Translations under genes and position numbers: made by a program
NCBI RefSeq assembly: GCF_024228675.1
Contig: NZ_CP100461.1
Location: forward strand, 1,922,001-1,986,000
Source: Salinigranum marinum
Lineage (GTDB): Archaea > Halobacteriota > Halobacteria > Halobacteriales > Haloferacaceae
Length of the DNA: 64,000 nt
Reading direction: 5' to 3'
Shown here: one piece after another, positions 1-9,115 of the stretch
How the letters are laid out: each line of letters begins with the position of its first letter
How positions within the stretch are numbered: position 1 is the stretch's first letter
The notes under the pieces: model-generated
Seen by the model: the letters and a program-made list of their open reading frames with translations, nothing else
Told to the model about the DNA's origin: nothing
Databases searched by the model: none

Positions 1-571
1 CGAGAAGCGAGTACGAGAGGCTGGTCGGGATCACGAGCACGACGGGAACGCGGAGATCCATCACGCCCTCTGCGAGTTCGAGCATGTGTCGCGTCCCGTA
101 GACGGAGATGGCGTCGTACACCGCGAGCACGAGCAGGAGGACGACGGCCGGGAGGACGCCGAAGCTGATCCCGAAGAGCGCGGCGGCTCCCGCGCCCATC
201 AGCACGCCCGCAGTGTCGATGACGTACCACTCGGGGTACGCGAGGAGCGCGAGCGCGACGACGGCGGCGAGCACGACCGAGAGGAAACCGGGGACGAGCG
301 CGCTGAAGACGTACCACGACAGGAGCCCCGAGGTGAAGATGACGAGCGCTCGGACGGCCCAGTCGAAGTCGTACTTGAACGCGGCGAGCATCACCGCCGT
401 GGCGACGAGGATCGCGCCGATGTACAGGAGGCTGTTCGCCGGATCCGTCGGGTCCTCGACCTGCTGGTACCCCTCGGCGTAGAAGGTCGGAACGAGCGCA
501 AGCGCCCCGAGTTGGACGAGGAGGAACAGCACGGCGGCGAACGCGATCCCGCCGTAGACGCGCGGTTTCAT
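1..571 (-). CDS. Presenilin-like intramembrane aspartyl protease PSH (C-terminus beyond window)
   Basis: The 190 visible residues form a very hydrophobic multi-spanning protein. The start ATG is the complement of 569-571 and the reading frame runs open through position 1, so the gene is cut by the window edge. Near the end of the visible part is YDAISVYGTRHM, which fits the YD motif of archaeal presenilin/signal-peptide-peptidase homologues. The second catalytic motif (GxGD) and the C-terminal PAL motif would lie outside the window. Such proteases cut transmembrane helices of membrane proteins. The gene lies downstream of gar1 and srp19 on the same strand, an order I recall from other haloarchaea. 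The family call rests on one motif plus context. Confidence 0.8.
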   Translation of the reverse strand, partial: MKPRVYGGIAFAAVLFLLVQLGALALVPTFYAEGYQQVEDPTDPANSLLYIGAILVATAVMLAAFKYDFDWAVRALVIFTSGLLSWYVFSALVPGFLSVVLAAVVALALLAYPEWYVIDTAGVLMGAGAAALFGISFGVLPAVVLLLVLAVYDAISVYGTRHMLELAEGVMDLRVPVVLVIPTSLSYSLL

Positions 572-991
572 ACTCCCGCGTTTCGGCGGCAGGGCTTTGG
601 GGCTTTTCGTTCCGTCGTGTGCGAAAACGAAACCCCAGGGGCAGACCAGCGGAGAGACCGTTCGGCACGTGTGCGCACCGCGATCCGTGGAGCGGAGCGG
701 TATCGGGAGACGAGAGAAACGGAGACGTATCAGCATTGGAAGACGAGAGGGTCCGAAACCCGACACGGTGGCCGGGCGCACGAGCGGCCTCACACGCCGA
801 AGCACCTGCGGCGCTCCGAGCCGCCACTCGCTTCGGTCGTGAAGTCCTCCCTAACCGGGTGCTCCCGGACAGAGCCGCGAGCAGGACCACCGAAACAACG
901 CCGTCGCTCCGGGCCTTCGATCGCTCCCACTGGTCGCTCTCGAAGACCTCGCGCGAGTCGCTCGCCATCGATGCACGTCAGAGAACACGGA
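572..991. other. 420-bp gene-poor interval, nothing recognised
   Basis: This interval separates the protease gene from gar1. I looked for an SRP RNA, an RNase P RNA and a tRNA because of the RNA-related neighbours, but saw none of their diagnostic cores. The open frames here have arginine-rich, non-haloarchaeal composition and look like chance frames. Composition is slightly less GC-rich than the flanking genes. Confidence 0.5.
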
Positions 992-1216
992 TCACCGCGC
1001 GTACAGCTTCGAGCCGACGAGCGACGCGGGCGTGACGCCGCTCGCGGGCGAGACGGCCACGTACGGTCGGTCGACTGGACCGAACACGTCGACGATTCGC
1101 CCCACGGTCGAAAGCGAGTCGTCGAGGACGGCCGTGCCGATCTCCGGTGGGTCGTCGTCGAGGCGAACGATCGCGACCCCCTGGGCGACCCGGGAGACGG
1201 TTCCGACGCGCTTCAT
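992..1216 (-). CDS. gar1: H/ACA ribonucleoprotein protein Gar1
   Basis: A 74-residue protein beginning MKRVGTVSRVAQGVAIVRL, with a small beta-barrel pattern and a central GTAVLDDSLSTVGRIVDVFG stretch typical of Gar1/Naf1-type proteins. Gar1 binds Cbf5 in H/ACA guide ribonucleoproteins that pseudouridylate rRNA. The length is normal for the short archaeal form, which lacks eukaryotic glycine/arginine tails. It follows srp19 on the same strand after 13 bp, so the two are probably cotranscribed. The call is supported by sequence and by the SRP19 neighbour. Confidence 0.9.
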   Translation of the reverse strand: MKRVGTVSRVAQGVAIVRLDDDPPEIGTAVLDDSLSTVGRIVDVFGPVDRPYVAVSPASGVTPASLVGSKLYAR

Positions 1217-1229
1217 TCTCCCCCCCGCA

Positions 1230-1508
1230 TCAGTCGCGCAGGATATTGACGTACGCGGCGACAGCCTGGACGAGGTCGTTCTTCGAGGCGTCGTCGGCCC
1301 CCTGAACCAGGACGCGGCCGCGACGTTCGTACTCCCGGGAGTACGCCTTGTCCCGTTCGATGACCGCGTCGTAGCCGACCTGCTGGACCGCCTTCGCGAG
1401 TTCGTCGACGGTCGGCTCTTCGACCGCCTGGTCCAGTGCGACCCGGCGACCCTCCGACCGGGAGCGGGCGGCGTCGAAGTACGCGGGCCAGATGACGTTC
1501 TCGACCAT
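1230..1508 (-). CDS. srp19: Signal recognition particle 19 kDa protein SRP19
   Basis: A 92-residue protein starting [20 protein letters not shown], the conserved N-terminus of archaeal SRP19. It continues with the [16 protein letters not shown] segment and ends in a short basic/acidic tail. SRP19 binds helices 6 and 8 of the SRP RNA so that SRP54 can join the particle that targets proteins to the membrane. The frame remains open upstream to 1640, but the ATG at 1508 gives the family's normal N-terminus and length. The gene sits 13 bp upstream of gar1. Confidence 0.95.
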   Translation of the reverse strand: MVENVIWPAYFDAARSRSEGRRVALDQAVEEPTVDELAKAVQQVGYDAVIERDKAYSREYERRGRVLVQGADDASKNDLVQAVAAYVNILRD

Positions 1509-1642
1509 ACACCGAGGAGGGAGACGACGCCGTAATACGGTTGTGGTCCGGTCGCCTCCGGCAGCCATTCGGTCGAGTGCCGGGACGCTCCCCCCGAAGT
1601 ACAACACGTATTTACGTACTGAAACTGCGGTTGTACTCACGG

Positions 1643-2662
1643 ATGTCTCGGGACGTACGCGTCCGCGCCGTGGGCTGGTCGGCCGGCCTCGCGGCGGTCT
1701 GTGCGGTCGCGATGGTCGTCAGCGCCGGCATCGGCCCCGTTCGCCTCCCGCCGACGACGGTCGCGCAGGTCGTCCTCGACGCGCTCCCGGGGGTGGCGTT
1801 CGACGTCCCGCGGGAGGCGTCGATCATCGTCGGGCGGGTCAGGATGCCCCGAATCGCCCTCGCCGCCGTCGTCGGCTTCGCGCTCGCCACCGCGGGCGTC
1901 GTCATGCAGGGCTTCTTCCGAAATCCGATGGCCGATCCCTCCATCGTGGGCGTCTCGTCGGGAGCGGCGGTCGGTGCGGTCGCCTCGATCGCCCTGCCCG
2001 CCCTCCCGTTCGGGATCGGGCTCCAAGCCGCGGCGTTCGTCGGCGCGGTCGTCGCCGCCTTCGGGGTCTACCTCATCGCCACGGAGAACGGCCGGACGCC
2101 GGTCGCGACGCTTCTGCTCGCCGGCGTGGCCGTCCAGACGTTCCTCGGTGCCGTCGTCTCCTTTCTCCTCCTGCAGGCGGGCGAGAGCCTCGACCGCGCC
2201 GTCTTCTGGCTCATGGGCCACCTCCACGACGCCTCCTGGGGCGACGTCCAGGCCACGCTTTTCGTCCTCCCACCGACGTTCCTCCTGCTGTTGGTGTACA
2301 CCCAGGACCTCAACGTGTTGTTGCTCGGCGAGGAGGACGCCCACTCGCTCGGCATCGAAGTCGAGCGGACGAAGCGCCTGCTGCTCGCGCTCGCCAGCCT
2401 CGTCACCGCGGCGGCGGTCGCGGTCTCGGGCGTCATCGGGTTCGTGGGGCTGGTCGTCCCGCACATGATGCGGCTCGTCGTGGGGCCCGACCACCGCGTC
2501 CTCCTGCCGGCGTCGGCGTTCGGCGGCGCGGCCTTTCTCGTCGTGACCGACACCGTCGCACGGTCGGGACCCGCCGAACTCCCGGTAGGGATCGTCACCG
2601 CTGCGGTCGGCGCGCCCTTCTTCATCTACTTGCTCCGCTCGCGGGAGGTCCGCCGGCTGTGA
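1643..2662 (+). CDS. btuC: Cobalamin ABC transporter permease BtuC (FecCD family)
   Basis: A 339-residue integral membrane protein with about ten hydrophobic segments. It carries FecCD-family signatures, including [20 protein letters not shown] near residue 95 and [20 protein letters not shown] near residue 270. It forms the channel through which B12, or possibly an iron chelate, crosses the membrane. The ATG at 1643 is preferred to the upstream in-frame ATG because it gives a typical short N-terminus before the first membrane segment. The stop overlaps the GTG start of the ATPase gene by 4 bp. The periplasmic-type binding protein BtuF is not in the window, so the B12 assignment is family-based. 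Confidence 0.85.
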   Translation: MSRDVRVRAVGWSAGLAAVCAVAMVVSAGIGPVRLPPTTVAQVVLDALPGVAFDVPREASIIVGRVRMPRIALAAVVGFALATAGVVMQGFFRNPMADPSIVGVSSGAAVGAVASIALPALPFGIGLQAAAFVGAVVAAFGVYLIATENGRTPVATLLLAGVAVQTFLGAVVSFLLLQAGESLDRAVFWLMGHLHDASWGDVQATLFVLPPTFLLLLVYTQDLNVLLLGEEDAHSLGIEVERTKRLLLALASLVTAAAVAVSGVIGFVGLVVPHMMRLVVGPDHRVLLPASAFGGAAFLVVTDTVARSGPAELPVGIVTAAVGAPFFIYLLRSREVRRL

Positions 2663-4026
2663 TCGACGTGGCGGACCTCGTCGTCGATCTCGGCGACGAG
2701 CGGGTGCTCGACGGCGTCTCGACGACGGTCTCGAGAGGCGAGTTCGTCGGGCTCGTCGGCCCGAACGGCGCGGGCAAGACCACGCTGTTGCGGACGATCA
2801 ACGGGGCGCTCACGCCCACGGCGGGACGCGTGCGCGTCGCCGGCGAGGACGTCCACGACCTCTCGTCGCGGGCGGCGAGCCGGCTCGTCGCGACCGTCCC
2901 GCAGACGACGTCGCTGTCGTTCGATTTTTCCGTTCGGGAGGCGATCGAGATGGGCCGAACGCCCCACCGCTCGCGCTTTTCGACGTGGCGACCCGACGAT
3001 GCGACCGCCGTCGAGCGCGCGATGACGCGGACCGAGGTCGAAGAACTGGCCGACCGGGCCGTCACGGAGATCTCCGGAGGGGAGCGACAGCGGGTGCTCA
3101 TCGCCCGCGCGCTCGCCCAGGAGACACCGCTCGTCCTCTTGGACGAGCCGACGGCGAGCCTCGACATCAACCACCAGGTCCGCACGCTCGAGTTGGTTCG
3201 TGCGCTCGTGGGCGAGGGGAAGACCGCCGTCGCGGCCATCCACGACCTGAACCTCGCGGCGCACTACTGCGACCGCCTCGTCCTCCTCGCCGAGCGGACG
3301 GTCGTCGCGGCGGGCACCCCGGAGCACGTGCTGACCGAGTCCCGGCTCCGCGACGCGTTCGGGGCCAACGCGGTCGTCTCCCGGCATCCCGTGACCGGAT
3401 CGGTGTACGTCACCGCCCTGCCGGAACCGAGCGGGGACGCCGTGGGTCGGGTCCACGTCGTCGGGGGCGGCGGAAGCGCCGCGCGCGTCCTCTATCTCCT
3501 CTCGGCGGCGGGGTACACCGTGACCGTCGGCGCGCTCAACGAGGGCGACACCGACACCGAAACCGCCCGCCACCTCGGGTTCGATGTCGTCACGGTCCCC
3601 CCGTACGCGGGGATCGACGAGGCGACGCGGGAGACCGTCGCCGAGCGCGTGGCGGACGCCGACGTCGTCGTCGTCACCGACGTGGAGGTGGGCGACGGCA
3701 ACCTCCCGAACCTCGCCGCCGCCGCCGCCGCGGACGAGATCGTCGTCGTCGAACAACGGCCGTTCGGGGAACGGAACTTCGCCGGGGATCGGGGGACGGA
3801 GGCGTACGACCGCCTCCGCCGGAACGGGACGGTCGTCGGACAGCGCGGCGTCCTCGGGGCGGTCGAGGCCGCCGTGAGCGACGGCGCGAGGGCGGCGACG
3901 GACCGGACGGGCGACGGGACGGGAGCCGACGAGACGCCGGCGGACGATCGACCGGCGACCGGCCGGGACGACCCGTTCTCGTCCCCGCCGCCGTCGTCCC
4001 GTTACTCGTCGTCGAGCGAGTCATAG
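2659..4026 (+). CDS. btuD: Cobalamin ABC transporter ATPase BtuD with C-terminal extension
   Basis: A 455-residue protein. Residues 1-255 are a FecE/BtuD-type ATPase with Walker A GPNGAGKT (34-41), signature SGGERQR (139-145) and Walker B LVLLDEP (158-164). The GTG start at 2659 overlaps the btuC stop (GTGA), showing translational coupling. Residues from about 264 form a second domain opening with [18 protein letters not shown], a Rossmann-like glycine motif, followed by about 130 residues with alternating hydrophobic strands and [12 protein letters not shown]. The last 45 residues are a Gly/Asp/Ser-rich tail. I recall this domain layout in haloarchaeal BtuD proteins; the role of the extension is unknown to me. 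Confidence 0.87.
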   Translation: MIDVADLVVDLGDERVLDGVSTTVSRGEFVGLVGPNGAGKTTLLRTINGALTPTAGRVRVAGEDVHDLSSRAASRLVATVPQTTSLSFDFSVREAIEMGRTPHRSRFSTWRPDDATAVERAMTRTEVEELADRAVTEISGGERQRVLIARALAQETPLVLLDEPTASLDINHQVRTLELVRALVGEGKTAVAAIHDLNLAAHYCDRLVLLAERTVVAAGTPEHVLTESRLRDAFGANAVVSRHPVTGSVYVTALPEPSGDAVGRVHVVGGGGSAARVLYLLSAAGYTVTVGALNEGDTDTETARHLGFDVVTVPPYAGIDEATRETVAERVADADVVVVTDVEVGDGNLPNLAAAAAADEIVVVEQRPFGERNFAGDRGTEAYDRLRRNGTVVGQRGVLGAVEAAVSDGARAATDRTGDGTGADETPADDRPATGRDDPFSSPPPSSRYSSSSES

Positions 4027-4295
4027 AGACGGTCGCCGACGAGGGTGCCGACGACCCCCGGCAACACGAGAAACGAGACGGCGAGGACGGTCACGAGCCC
4101 GAACCAGCGCGAGACCGGATCGGTCGGCGGCCACAGGAGGGGGAGCGCCTCGACGACGACGTCTCGGAAGACGACAACCGAGAGGCCGGCGGCGACCGCC
4201 GAACAGCCGAGACGGACGGCGAGTCGCTCGCGCGAGGGGCCGGGATTGGGTGTCGGAAACGTGTCTGTCACGTCCGCCCGTACGGACTGGGACAT
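4002..4295 (-). CDS. Small two-helix membrane protein, unknown function
   Basis: A 97-residue protein with two hydrophobic segments (about residues 28-45 and 64-85) and a short acidic C-terminus. No family recognised. Its 3' end overlaps the last 25 bp of btuD in convergent orientation. A TATA-like TTTATATG touches the ATG at 4295, which is too close for use by that start. A leaderless GTG at 4271 (89 residues) sits about 26 bp from the TATA centre and may be the real start. Confidence 0.6.
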   Translation of the reverse strand: MSQSVRADVTDTFPTPNPGPSRERLAVRLGCSAVAAGLSVVVFRDVVVEALPLLWPPTDPVSRWFGLVTVLAVSFLVLPGVVGTLVGDRLYDSLDDE

Positions 4296-4333
4296 ATAAA
4301 CCCACCACCGCTGTGTTCAATAGCTCCCGACTC

Positions 4334-4341
4334 ATAATATA
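4334..4341 (+). promoter_or_regulatory. Candidate TATA box of cetZ
   Basis: ATAATATA lies about 20 bp before the cetZ ATG, in a locally AT-rich stretch. A second candidate, ACATATAAAC at 4292-4301, would give a leader of about 35 nt and also lies between the divergent small membrane gene and cetZ. Confidence 0.4.
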
Positions 4342-4356
4342 CGCGACATTATTCGC

Positions 4357-5514
4357 ATGAAACTCGCACTCATCGGCGTCGGCCAGGCCGGCGGCAAGGT
4401 GGTAGACGCGCTCGTCCGGTACGACGCCGAGACACGGAGCGGCTTCATCGGCGCCGCGGTCGCGGTGAACACCGCCCGCGCGGACCTGCTCGGGCTCGAA
4501 CAGATCCCACCAGCGAAACGCGTGCTCGTGGGACAGGCCCGGGTGAAGGGCCACGGCGTCGGTGCGGACAACGAACTCGGCGCGGAGGTGATGTCCGAGG
4601 ACGTCGGCGAGGTGCTGGCCGCCCTCGACGCGGTCCACTCCCACGAGGTCGACGCCTTTCTGGTGGTGGCGGGCCTCGGCGGCGGCACCGGCTCCGGCGG
4701 CGCGCCAGTGATCGCCCGCGGGCTCAAACGGCTTCACACGGAGCCAGTGTACGGCCTCGCGCTCCTCCCCGGGAGCGACGAGGGGGGGATCTACACGCTC
4801 AACGCCGCGCGGTCGTTCCAGACGTTCGTCCGCGAGGTGGACAACCTGCTCGTCTTCGACAACGATGCCTGGCGGCGGAGCGGCGAGTCGCTCGAGACCG
4901 GGTACGCCGAGAGCAACGCGGAACTCGCCCGACGGCTCGGCGTGCTCTTCTCCGCGGGCGAACCCGGGCGGGAGGTCGCCGAGAGCGTCGTCGACGCGAG
5001 CGAGATCATCAACACGCTCGCGTCGGGCGGCGTCTCGACGATCGGCTACGCGGCCGCGCCGGTCGAGCGCTCGGCGTCCGGGCTGTTCTCGCGCTTCCGG
5101 GCCGCCCCGACGACCACCGACGACGGCGGGGCGACGAACCGCGTGTCGAGTCTGGTCCGACGCGCGACCCTCGGTCGGCTCACGCTCCCCTGCGAGGTTC
5201 GGGGGACCGAACGCGCGTTGCTCGTGGTGAGCGGGCCGCCGGCGGCGCTGTCGCGGCGAGGGATCGAACGCGGGCGCACGTGGCTCGAAGACGAGACCGG
5301 GACGATGGAGGTCCGCGGCGGTGACTACCCGACCGACTCGAGCTACGTCGCCGCGGTCGTCCTGCTCTCGGGCGTGACCTCGGTCCCGCGGATCAAGGAA
5401 CTGCAGGCGGTCGCCATCGAGGCCCAGCGCGACTTCCACGAGCGCGACGCGGCGAGCCCCGAGCGCCTCGCGGCCCTCCTCAACACCGACGACGAACTCG
5501 ACGTGCTGTTCTGA
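4357..5514 (+). CDS. cetZ: CetZ-family tubulin-like GTPase
   Basis: A 385-residue protein of the tubulin/FtsZ superfamily. The N-terminus MKLALIGVGQAGGKVVDALV and the glycine loop GLGGGTGSG (residues 106-114) form the GTP-binding fold, and VDASEIINTLASGG in the second half fits the CetZ group rather than FtsZ1/FtsZ2. CetZ proteins polymerise under the membrane; CetZ1 of Haloferax volcanii controls rod shape and motility, while other paralogues are less understood. I cannot tell from sequence alone which paralogue this is. It is a single gene with its own promoter region, and a 400-bp spacer follows it. Confidence 0.9.
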   Translation: MKLALIGVGQAGGKVVDALVRYDAETRSGFIGAAVAVNTARADLLGLEQIPPAKRVLVGQARVKGHGVGADNELGAEVMSEDVGEVLAALDAVHSHEVDAFLVVAGLGGGTGSGGAPVIARGLKRLHTEPVYGLALLPGSDEGGIYTLNAARSFQTFVREVDNLLVFDNDAWRRSGESLETGYAESNAELARRLGVLFSAGEPGREVAESVVDASEIINTLASGGVSTIGYAAAPVERSASGLFSRFRAAPTTTDDGGATNRVSSLVRRATLGRLTLPCEVRGTERALLVVSGPPAALSRRGIERGRTWLEDETGTMEVRGGDYPTDSSYVAAVVLLSGVTSVPRIKELQAVAIEAQRDFHERDAASPERLAALLNTDDELDVLF

Positions 5515-5914
5515 GCGCCAACGTCGGCGACCGACCCGGTCGGAACGCTCGATTCTCGGGGGAGTCGACCCCGGAGTCCGTGACGGGACAAACCGGTGGA
5601 CGGCTCGCGTTCGGTCCGCGCTCGGCGGCGGCACGTCGCTGGGGACGGGAGATGGACCGGGCCATATCACTCTGATAGGTATCAATCAGTAGGGTTGTTC
5701 CCACAAAGAGGGAATCAAGCCGAGATTCAAAAGTAGCCCGAGTGAGATACTGCTCTCGTATGGGGGCACGCCGCCGTGCCAGACGACCGAGTCGAGGCGT
5801 ACTGAACCGAGAAACCGGGCGACGGCCCGGAGCGGTGACGACGAGTGACGACCGGGAGGCGTCGCGTCGCTGCTCCGAGCGATCGACCGGGGAGACCCGC
5901 GTCGGGACGGGAAC
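5515..5914. other. 400-bp spacer between cetZ and the permease; possible operator
   Basis: No convincing gene. The stretch 5660-5760 is AT-richer than its surroundings. At 5673-5684 TGATA-GG-TATCA forms a short inverted repeat, followed by CTGAT/ATCAG arms around it. TTCAAAAGTA near 5727 resembles a TATA element, but it is about 190 bp from the permease start. These may be regulatory sites for the downstream permease-TrkA unit. Confidence 0.35.
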
Positions 5915-7450
5915 ATGAGCAGCCACGGCGAACGCGCCCCCGAGGCGGAACTCGGGCTTCTCGACGCCACGATGATCGGCATGGGCGCGATGATCGGCGC
6001 GGGCATCTTCGTCCTCACGGGGCTCGCCGCGGAGATCGCGGGGCCGGGGGCCATCTTCGTCTTCGCGCTCAACGGCGTCGTCACCGCCTTCACCGGGCTG
6101 TCGTACGCCGAGCTCGCCTCCGCGATCCCCAAGTCCGGCGGCGGCTACGCCTTCGTCCGCGAGGTGTTCGCGGATCTACAGTCGTTCCTGATGGGGTGGA
6201 TGCTCTGGTTCGCGTACATGATCGCCGGCGCGCTGTACGCGCTCGGCTTCGCGCCCAACTTCCTCGAACTGCTCCACGTCTACGGGATCGTCCCGCCGCC
6301 GGATCAGGTGGGTGCGATCGCCCTGCCCGTGATCGACGCCGGAATCCCCGCCGGGGTCGGATTGGCGTTCGTGGCCGTGGCACTCTTCGTCGCACTCAAC
6401 GCGGTCTCGACCGCGGCGAGCGGGAGTATCGAGACGATCTTCACGGCGACGAAGGTGACCATCCTGATGATCTTCGTCGGCTTCGGCGTCGCCTCGCCGA
6501 TGTTCTCCTCCGCGGAGTTCCAGCCCCTCTTCCCGGGAGACCGGACGGCTTTCGCCGTCCTGCCGGCGATGGGGCTGACGTTCATCGCCTTCGAGGGGTA
6601 CGACCTCATTACCACCGTGACCGAGGAGGTGAAGAACCCCCGCGAGAACATCCCCAAGGCCATCTTCGTCAGCCTCGCGGTGACCGTCGTCGTCTACCTG
6701 CTCGTCGTCACCGTCGCCATCGGCACGCTCGGCGCGAGCGGGCTGGCCGCGGCGGGCGAGGCCGGCATCGCCCAGGCCGCGACGGAGTTCATGCCGACCG
6801 GGCTTCCGGTGATCAAGAACGGCGGCGCGGTGATCGTCTTCGGGGCGGTGTTCTCGACGCTCACCGCGCTCAACGCCGTGGTCATCGCCTCCTCGCGGGT
6901 CGCGTTCTCGATGGGCCGGGAGGGCCAGCTCCTGCCGGGGTTCGGCCAGCTCCACCACCGCTTCGGGACGCCGTTCGTCGCCATCGTCACGAGCGCCATC
7001 GTCATGCTCGGCTCCGTCGTTCTGCCGACGCAGAGCGCCGGCAACATGTCCAGTCTCTTCTTCCTGCTGTCCTTTATCGTCGTGAACGGCGCGGTGATCA
7101 AACTCCGCCGCGAGCGCCCGGACATGACGCGTCCGTACGAGATGCCGCTGTACCCGCTGCCGCCGCTGCTCGGCATCGTGTTGAACCTCGTGCTGACGGT
7201 CGTCCTGATCGAGTTCCTGATCCGGACCGATCCGCTCGCGCTCGTCCTCAGCGTTAGCTGGATCGTGCTCGGGGTGGTGACGTACGTCGGGCTCAACCGG
7301 TTCAAGACGGCGCGGGGGGTCGGCGCGGGGACGGACGAGATCGGAGAGCCGGACGAGTTGGAGACGACCGACGTGGACGCCGCGTTCGAGGAGGAAAGCG
7401 AGGGCGGTGCGGGCACCGATGCAGGACTAGCCGCGGACGAGGACGACTGA
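5915..7450 (+). CDS. APC-family amino acid permease
   Basis: A 511-residue transporter with about twelve membrane segments. The N-terminal signature GLLDATMIGMGAMIGAGIFV and a TM6-region FIAFEGYDLITTVTEEVKNP match the amino acid-polyamine-organocation superfamily, closest in feel to the cationic amino acid transporter group. The last 60 residues are a cytoplasmic acidic tail. The ATG at 5915 begins a short acidic N-terminus before the first helix. It lies 15 bp upstream of an RCK-domain regulator gene, a pairing that suggests the regulator gates this permease. Substrate not determinable. Confidence 0.85.
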   Translation: MSSHGERAPEAELGLLDATMIGMGAMIGAGIFVLTGLAAEIAGPGAIFVFALNGVVTAFTGLSYAELASAIPKSGGGYAFVREVFADLQSFLMGWMLWFAYMIAGALYALGFAPNFLELLHVYGIVPPPDQVGAIALPVIDAGIPAGVGLAFVAVALFVALNAVSTAASGSIETIFTATKVTILMIFVGFGVASPMFSSAEFQPLFPGDRTAFAVLPAMGLTFIAFEGYDLITTVTEEVKNPRENIPKAIFVSLAVTVVVYLLVVTVAIGTLGASGLAAAGEAGIAQAATEFMPTGLPVIKNGGAVIVFGAVFSTLTALNAVVIASSRVAFSMGREGQLLPGFGQLHHRFGTPFVAIVTSAIVMLGSVVLPTQSAGNMSSLFFLLSFIVVNGAVIKLRRERPDMTRPYEMPLYPLPPLLGIVLNLVLTVVLIEFLIRTDPLALVLSVSWIVLGVVTYVGLNRFKTARGVGAGTDEIGEPDELETTDVDAAFEEESEGGAGTDAGLAADEDD

Positions 7451-7465
7451 CAACGACACCAGACC

Positions 7466-8119
7466 ATGACCACAAAACTCGACATCATCATCGCGGGCGG
7501 CGGCCGTGTCGGCTTCCAGACAGCGGAGATGCTCGACGACCTCGGACACGACGTCAGGATCGTCGAGCGCGACGGGGAGCGGTGCGAGCAGATCGCGGAC
7601 GCGTACTTCGCGACGGTGATCGAGGGGGACGCGGCGAACCCCGACATCCTCGAACAGGCGGCCGTCGACCGCGCCGACGCGGTCGCCGCCCTGACCGGCG
7701 AGACGGGCCTAAACCTCGCGGTCTGCATGGCGGCCGAACGGCTATCGCCGGAGATCCGGAGCGTCTGCCGCATCGACCGCGCCGCCGGCGAGTCGTACAC
7801 CCGGTTCGTCGACGCGGTGCTCTTCCCCGAGCGCGCCGGTGCGCGCGTCGCCGTCAACGAGATCATCGGCGGCGACGTCCAGACGCTGGCCGACGTGACC
7901 GGGACGCTCGACATCATGCAGATCCGCGTCGTCGAGGGAGCCCCGGCCGCCAACAAGACGCTACAGGAGATCCGGTTCCCCTCGGGGACGCTCGTCATCT
8001 CCGACGACGACGGCGAACGCATCGCCCGGCCCGACACGACGCTGGACCCCGGGCGGCGCTACATCGTCGCCGTCGAACCCGACGTCGCCGGCGAGGTGAT
8101 GAACCTGCTGCGAGGCTGA
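7466..8119 (+). CDS. TrkA-type RCK regulator (TrkA-N plus TrkA-C)
   Basis: A 217-residue protein. Residues 5-125 form a Rossmann NAD-binding RCK_N domain with IIIAGGGRVGFQTAEML and an acidic strand end (VRIVERD). Residues 140-217 form an RCK_C domain (MQIRVVEGAPAANKTLQEI). Such proteins are the cytosolic regulatory subunits of Trk/Ktr potassium systems and, in archaea, are often found beside APC permeases. RCK_C domains can bind small ligands, including cyclic di-AMP in some bacteria. The gene is 15 bp behind the permease, almost certainly one transcript. No Trk membrane subunit is present in the window. Confidence 0.85.
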   Translation: MTTKLDIIIAGGGRVGFQTAEMLDDLGHDVRIVERDGERCEQIADAYFATVIEGDAANPDILEQAAVDRADAVAALTGETGLNLAVCMAAERLSPEIRSVCRIDRAAGESYTRFVDAVLFPERAGARVAVNEIIGGDVQTLADVTGTLDIMQIRVVEGAPAANKTLQEIRFPSGTLVISDDDGERIARPDTTLDPGRRYIVAVEPDVAGEVMNLLRG

Positions 8120-8136
8120 GTGCGCTGCGGGGTGAG

Positions 8137-8589
8137 TCACACAGGCGGGACGACGAGGACCGGTACCGTCGACGTCCGGACGACTCGCGCGGCGACGCTT
8201 CCGAGGAGCGCCCGCGAGAGCCCCGCCCGCCCGTGGGTGCCGACGACCACTACGTCGGCGGCGGTCTCGTCGGCGTACGCACAGATCTCCCGGTGGGGGA
8301 CGCCGACGCGAACAGTGCTGACGACGTCGACGCCGGCCTCCCTGGCCCGTTCGGCGGCGTCGTCGACGGCCGTCTCCGCCGCGTCCCGGAGCAGTTCGTC
8401 GACGGCGTCGATGTCGGCGTCCGTGAACGGGTCGAGGTCGCCGACGTCGACGACCGAGAGGACGTGTAACGTCGCCCCCGTCTCGATCGCGAGCGTCACC
8501 GCACGGTCGAACGCGCGGCTCGCGGGCGTGCTCCCGTCGGTGGCGAGGAGGACGGCGTCGTACACATCGAATGTCAACGCTTCTACCAT
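8137..8589 (-). CDS. Universal stress protein, UspA family
   Basis: A 150-residue single Usp domain. It has the N-terminal strand DAVLLATDGSTPASRAFDRA and the C-terminal ATP-binding pattern VVVGTHGRAGLSRALLGSVA (G-2x-G-9x-G-S type). The ATG at 8589 is chosen because it gives the family's usual start; the open frame extends upstream to 8700 without protein-like composition. It is convergent with the TrkA-like gene (17 bp between stops) and divergent from the flavin-binding gene. Usp proteins bind ATP and act in stress responses; partners unknown here. Confidence 0.9.
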   Translation of the reverse strand: MVEALTFDVYDAVLLATDGSTPASRAFDRAVTLAIETGATLHVLSVVDVGDLDPFTDADIDAVDELLRDAAETAVDDAAERAREAGVDVVSTVRVGVPHREICAYADETAADVVVVGTHGRAGLSRALLGSVAARVVRTSTVPVLVVPPV

Positions 8590-8674
8590 CCTAACCGTTG
8601 TGGCCGGACCGGTCGGCGGACCATGGCGAGCGGTTAATCCGTCGGGGTCCGTACGATGACGGACGGGGACCACG

Positions 8675-9115
8675 ATGGAACACATCGAGTACGTGTACAC
8701 GGTCGGGATGCCGGAATCGGACGTCGAACGACATCTGCGCGAGGCCGAGACCGGGGTGTTGTCGCTCGCCGACGGGAGTCGCGCGTACGCGGTCCCGGTG
8801 CACTGTCACTACCAGGCGGGGAGCGTCCTGTTCCGGCTGAGCGACGACGACGACAGCGAGAAACTCGCGTTCCTCGACGCCACGACCGAGGCGTGTTTCG
8901 TTGTGTACGGGGCGACGAACGGCGAGTCGTGGAGCGTCGTCGTCCGCGGCTCCATCGGTCCCATCGGGGACCCGGAGCGGTACGACGCCGCGGCGATCAA
9001 CGAACGGTTCGGCCCCGTGCGGATCTTCGACGAGGACGTCGGCGACACCGCGATCGAACTGTTCGAACTGCGCGCGACCTCGGTGACCGGCCGGGAGACA
9101 CCCCGGTTCGGCTGA
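8675..9115 (+). CDS. Pyridoxamine 5'-phosphate oxidase-like FMN-binding protein
   Basis: A 146-residue split-barrel protein of the kind annotated as pyridoxamine 5'-phosphate oxidase-related or NimA-like. The N-terminal half has GVLSLADGSRAYAVPVHCHY, typical of the FMN-binding barrel, followed by FRLSDDDDSEKLAFLDATTE and a conserved Trp/Val strand (WSVVVRGSI). Members reduce or bind flavin-dependent substrates; the true substrate is unknown. It starts at an ATG 85 bp from the divergent UspA gene. Confidence 0.75.
   Translation: MEHIEYVYTVGMPESDVERHLREAETGVLSLADGSRAYAVPVHCHYQAGSVLFRLSDDDDSEKLAFLDATTEACFVVYGATNGESWSVVVRGSIGPIGDPERYDAAAINERFGPVRIFDEDVGDTAIELFELRATSVTGRETPRFG

Noticed and set aside
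572-991. Possible SRP RNA or RNase P RNA next to srp19 and gar1
   Set aside because: None of the conserved cores (SRP helix 8 loop, RNase P CR-I region) could be found on either strand.
4021-5685. Long minus-strand open frame (554 codons) across cetZ
   Set aside because: It is the antisense shadow of cetZ; high GC third positions keep the opposite frame open, and its product is Arg/Glu-rich without any motif.
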